14,201 bases of DNA from an uncultured Oscillospiraceae bacterium (GTDB lineage: Bacteria > Bacillota > Clostridia > Oscillospirales > Oscillospiraceae). The stretch is taken from NCBI GenBank assembly GCA_947630345.1, contig CANRHF010000034.1, positions 1 through 14,201 on the forward strand, given 5' to 3'. A program made the translations under genes and the position numbers. Of this stretch, positions 12,622 to 14,201 are shown one piece after another (position 1 is the first letter of the stretch; each line of letters begins with the position of its first letter). The notes under the pieces are model-generated. The model was not told the DNA's origin and searched no databases. It worked only from the letters and a program-made list of their open reading frames with translations.

Positions 12622-14201
12622 TCATTTGTGATTATTCTTTGTTGGCCAATGAGGTATAGGAGAATGCGTTTTGCCATGGAACCGACCAGGGGAAAAATGA
12701 ATTGCCTTTTCACTGCCTGCCGTCATGGCGTTATATTGGAGATAAATCTCGTTTTCCGCGATGGGGTCCAGGGCCGCCGTGGGCTCGTCCAGCACGAGGA
12801 CCGGGGCGTCCTTGTAGATGGCCCGGGCCAGCATCAGCTTCTGGCGCTCCCCGCCGGAGAGGTCCGTGCCGTCCTTATCGAGCTGCTTATCCAGCACCGT
12901 GTCCATTCCCTTTGGCAGGGAGGCAATCTTATCCCCCAGCCCGGCGTCCCGGAGGCACGCCTCGGCCCTTGCCCTGTCCCCACCGCCGTCTGTCCGGCCG
13001 GTGACGGTCTCCAGGATGGTGAAGGGGCCGGTCCCGGTGTCCTGGAAGACGGGGGCGAAGAGCTTATAATATTCCTCCAGCCGAAAATCCCCCATGGGCA
13101 CGCCGTTTATTCGGATCTCCCCGCCAGTGGGGACGTAGAGACCGCAGAGGAGCTTTACCAATGTGGTCTTCCCCGCACCGTTGAGGCCCACAAGGGCGAT
13201 TTTCTCGCCGGGCTTTATTGTGAGGCTCAAATCGTGTATGGTGTCGTGCTGTGCGCTGTTATATCGGAAGGACACATGATCGAAGACGATCTCCGGGGCC
13301 CGGTCCAGGAAGTCCGCGGCGCTTCGCGTCCCCTCCGGGACGTCTTCGGGCAGGTCCAGATACTCCCGGAAATCGCTGACGAAGAGGCTGGCGTTGGCCA
13401 TCCCGTTCCACTCGGAGACGATGCCCCCCACAAAGTCCGCGAAGGAGGAGACGGCGGCAAAATAGAGCACAAACTGCTCCGCCGTGATCTGCCCCCGGAG
13501 GGCCTCCGTGATCAGCACCGCGTAGGCCGCCCCGTCCCGGAGGAGGATGACCAGGAGGTCGGCCAGCTTTACGAGAAACTCCCTAGTCCCATCCTTCCCG
13601 GTCCACGCAAGGTCCCGGTCCAGAAGGTCCCGGTAGAGCGCACGAAACCACCCGGCCATGCCGTAGACCCGGATGTCCTTCCAGGCGGCAAAATCGGCGG
13701 GCTCGGCGCAGACGTAGCGGAGCCGGCGGCTCAGGTCCGTCCGGGCCGGGCGGGCGGCGTACTGCCATTTCCGGTAAGCCCTGGCGCATAGGATATTCAC
13801 CGCCGGCGCCAGAGTAAGCAGGACCACCAGCCAGGGGCTGACGCCCGAGAGGACCGTGCCCAAAAGCGCGTAGCACAGGAGGTTCTCCGCAAGCTTCAGG
13901 GAGCGCCTGGGTACGTCGCTGAGGGGCTGAACGCCGTTCCACATCCAGGTGGATCTCCCGGCCCGCTCCCCCAGATCACGGGTCTCCTTCCTCTCCAGGG
14001 TCTGATAGCGGAACCCCATGGTCTTTCGGTCCAGCTCGCAGCTCCGGAGGGACCGGTAGAATTGCAAAAGGACGTCCGTCACCGCCTCGCAGGTGTCCCG
14101 CAGGACCGTGGCGGTCAGCATTGCCAGCAGGAAGAGCCCCACGGCCAGCGCCGCGTGCCGAAGACTCTCCCCCCGCGTCACCTCACCCACCACCAAGGCG
14201 G
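12622..14201 (-). CDS. ABC exporter, 5' end outside window, 3' end apparently frameshifted
   Basis: Membrane-plus-ATPase half-transporter; the frame runs off the window edge, so the N-terminus is missing (about 525 residues visible). The membrane part includes hydrophobic stretches such as LALAVGLFLLAM-like and LVVLLTLAPAVNILC segments. The ATPase part has Walker A GLNGAGKTT, a Q-loop at APVFQD, signature LSGGERQK and Walker B VLVLDEPTAALD. After YLQYNAMTAG the protein should run into the switch histidine block (ISHRL type) and about 50 more residues. Instead it reads SEKAIHFSPGRFHGKTHS and stops. In the next frame the same DNA reads LVGSMAKRILLYLIGQ, like the lost segment, then also stops. 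The missing switch histidine suggests an impaired or dead transporter. Substrate unknown; no peptidase domain seen. Confidence 0.8.
   Translation of the reverse strand, partial: ALVVGEVTRGESLRHAALAVGLFLLAMLTATVLRDTCEAVTDVLLQFYRSLRSCELDRKTMGFRYQTLERKETRDLGERAGRSTWMWNGVQPLSDVPRRSLKLAENLLCYALLGTVLSGVSPWLVVLLTLAPAVNILCARAYRKWQYAARPARTDLSRRLRYVCAEPADFAAWKDIRVYGMAGWFRALYRDLLDRDLAWTGKDGTREFLVKLADLLVILLRDGAAYAVLITEALRGQITAEQFVLYFAAVSSFADFVGGIVSEWNGMANASLFVSDFREYLDLPEDVPEGTRSAADFLDRAPEIVFDHVSFRYNSAQHDTIHDLSLTIKPGEKIALVGLNGAGKTTLVKLLCGLYVPTGGEIRINGVPMGDFRLEEYYKLFAPVFQDTGTGPFTILETVTGRTDGGGDRARAEACLRDAGLGDKIASLPKGMDTVLDKQLDKDGTDLSGGERQKLMLARAIYKDAPVLVLDEPTAALDPIAENEIYLQYNAMTAGSEKAIHFSPGRFHGKTHSPIPHWPTKNNHK

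Noticed and set aside
1..14201. CRISPR arrays, tRNA or rRNA genes, insertion sequences, integrases
   Set aside because: No regularly spaced repeats, cloverleaf sequences, transposase motifs or paired terminal repeats were seen by reading; a covariance-model scan was not possible.

Overview
The window looks like chromosome of a high-GC, Gram-positive anaerobe of the Clostridia, most likely an Oscillospiraceae relative (Flavonifractor, Lawsonibacter or Oscillibacter type). This is inferred from the G/C-rich third codon positions, strong AGGAGG-type ribosome binding sites, the rpsB-tsf pair and the family mix. No rRNA, tRNA, CRISPR array, transposase or integrase was seen.

Layout. (1) 1-1782: the 3' part of rpsB and complete tsf, with a GC-rich hairpin between them and two terminator-like hairpins after tsf. 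(2) 1847-5324: a compact module made of a sigma-70-type promoter, an OmpR-type response regulator, an ABC-2 type ATPase and permease, and a small histidine kinase. It resembles peptide-antibiotic sensing and resistance modules. (3) 5310-6789: a second promoter inside the kinase 3' end, a cytoplasmic alpha/beta-hydrolase (lipase-like), msrA and a bidirectional terminator. (4) 6857-11073: the most interesting part, a probable RiPP (ribosomally made, post-translationally modified peptide) locus. A divergent Xre-type repressor faces a radical SAM/SPASM peptide maturase, then two small Cys-rich genes whose products both begin MKILV (82 and 39 residues), then a one-gene ABC exporter. The peptides share a Cys-x-x-Phe-x pentad pattern. 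(5) 11121-12395: a convergent, more A/T-rich gene for a regulator with two helix-turn-helix regions, with T-rich repeats over its promoter. (6) 12396-14201: a gene-poor gap, a strong terminator, and the 3' part of a minus-strand ABC exporter whose C-terminus appears frameshifted and cut short.

How the genes may work together. In region 4 the maturase would modify one or both Cys-rich peptides, probably by thioether cross-links, and the ABC protein would export them. Two near-identical 15-bp repeats between the divergent promoters are the likely operators of the Xre protein. A stem-loop between the second peptide gene and the exporter could hold exporter expression below that of the peptide. 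No leader peptidase is visible. In region 2 the kinase has almost no sensor domain, so the ABC transporter next to it may act as the sensor. I could not run any database search. Family names rest on motifs read from the translations, and the Cys-rich peptides are not matched to any named family.
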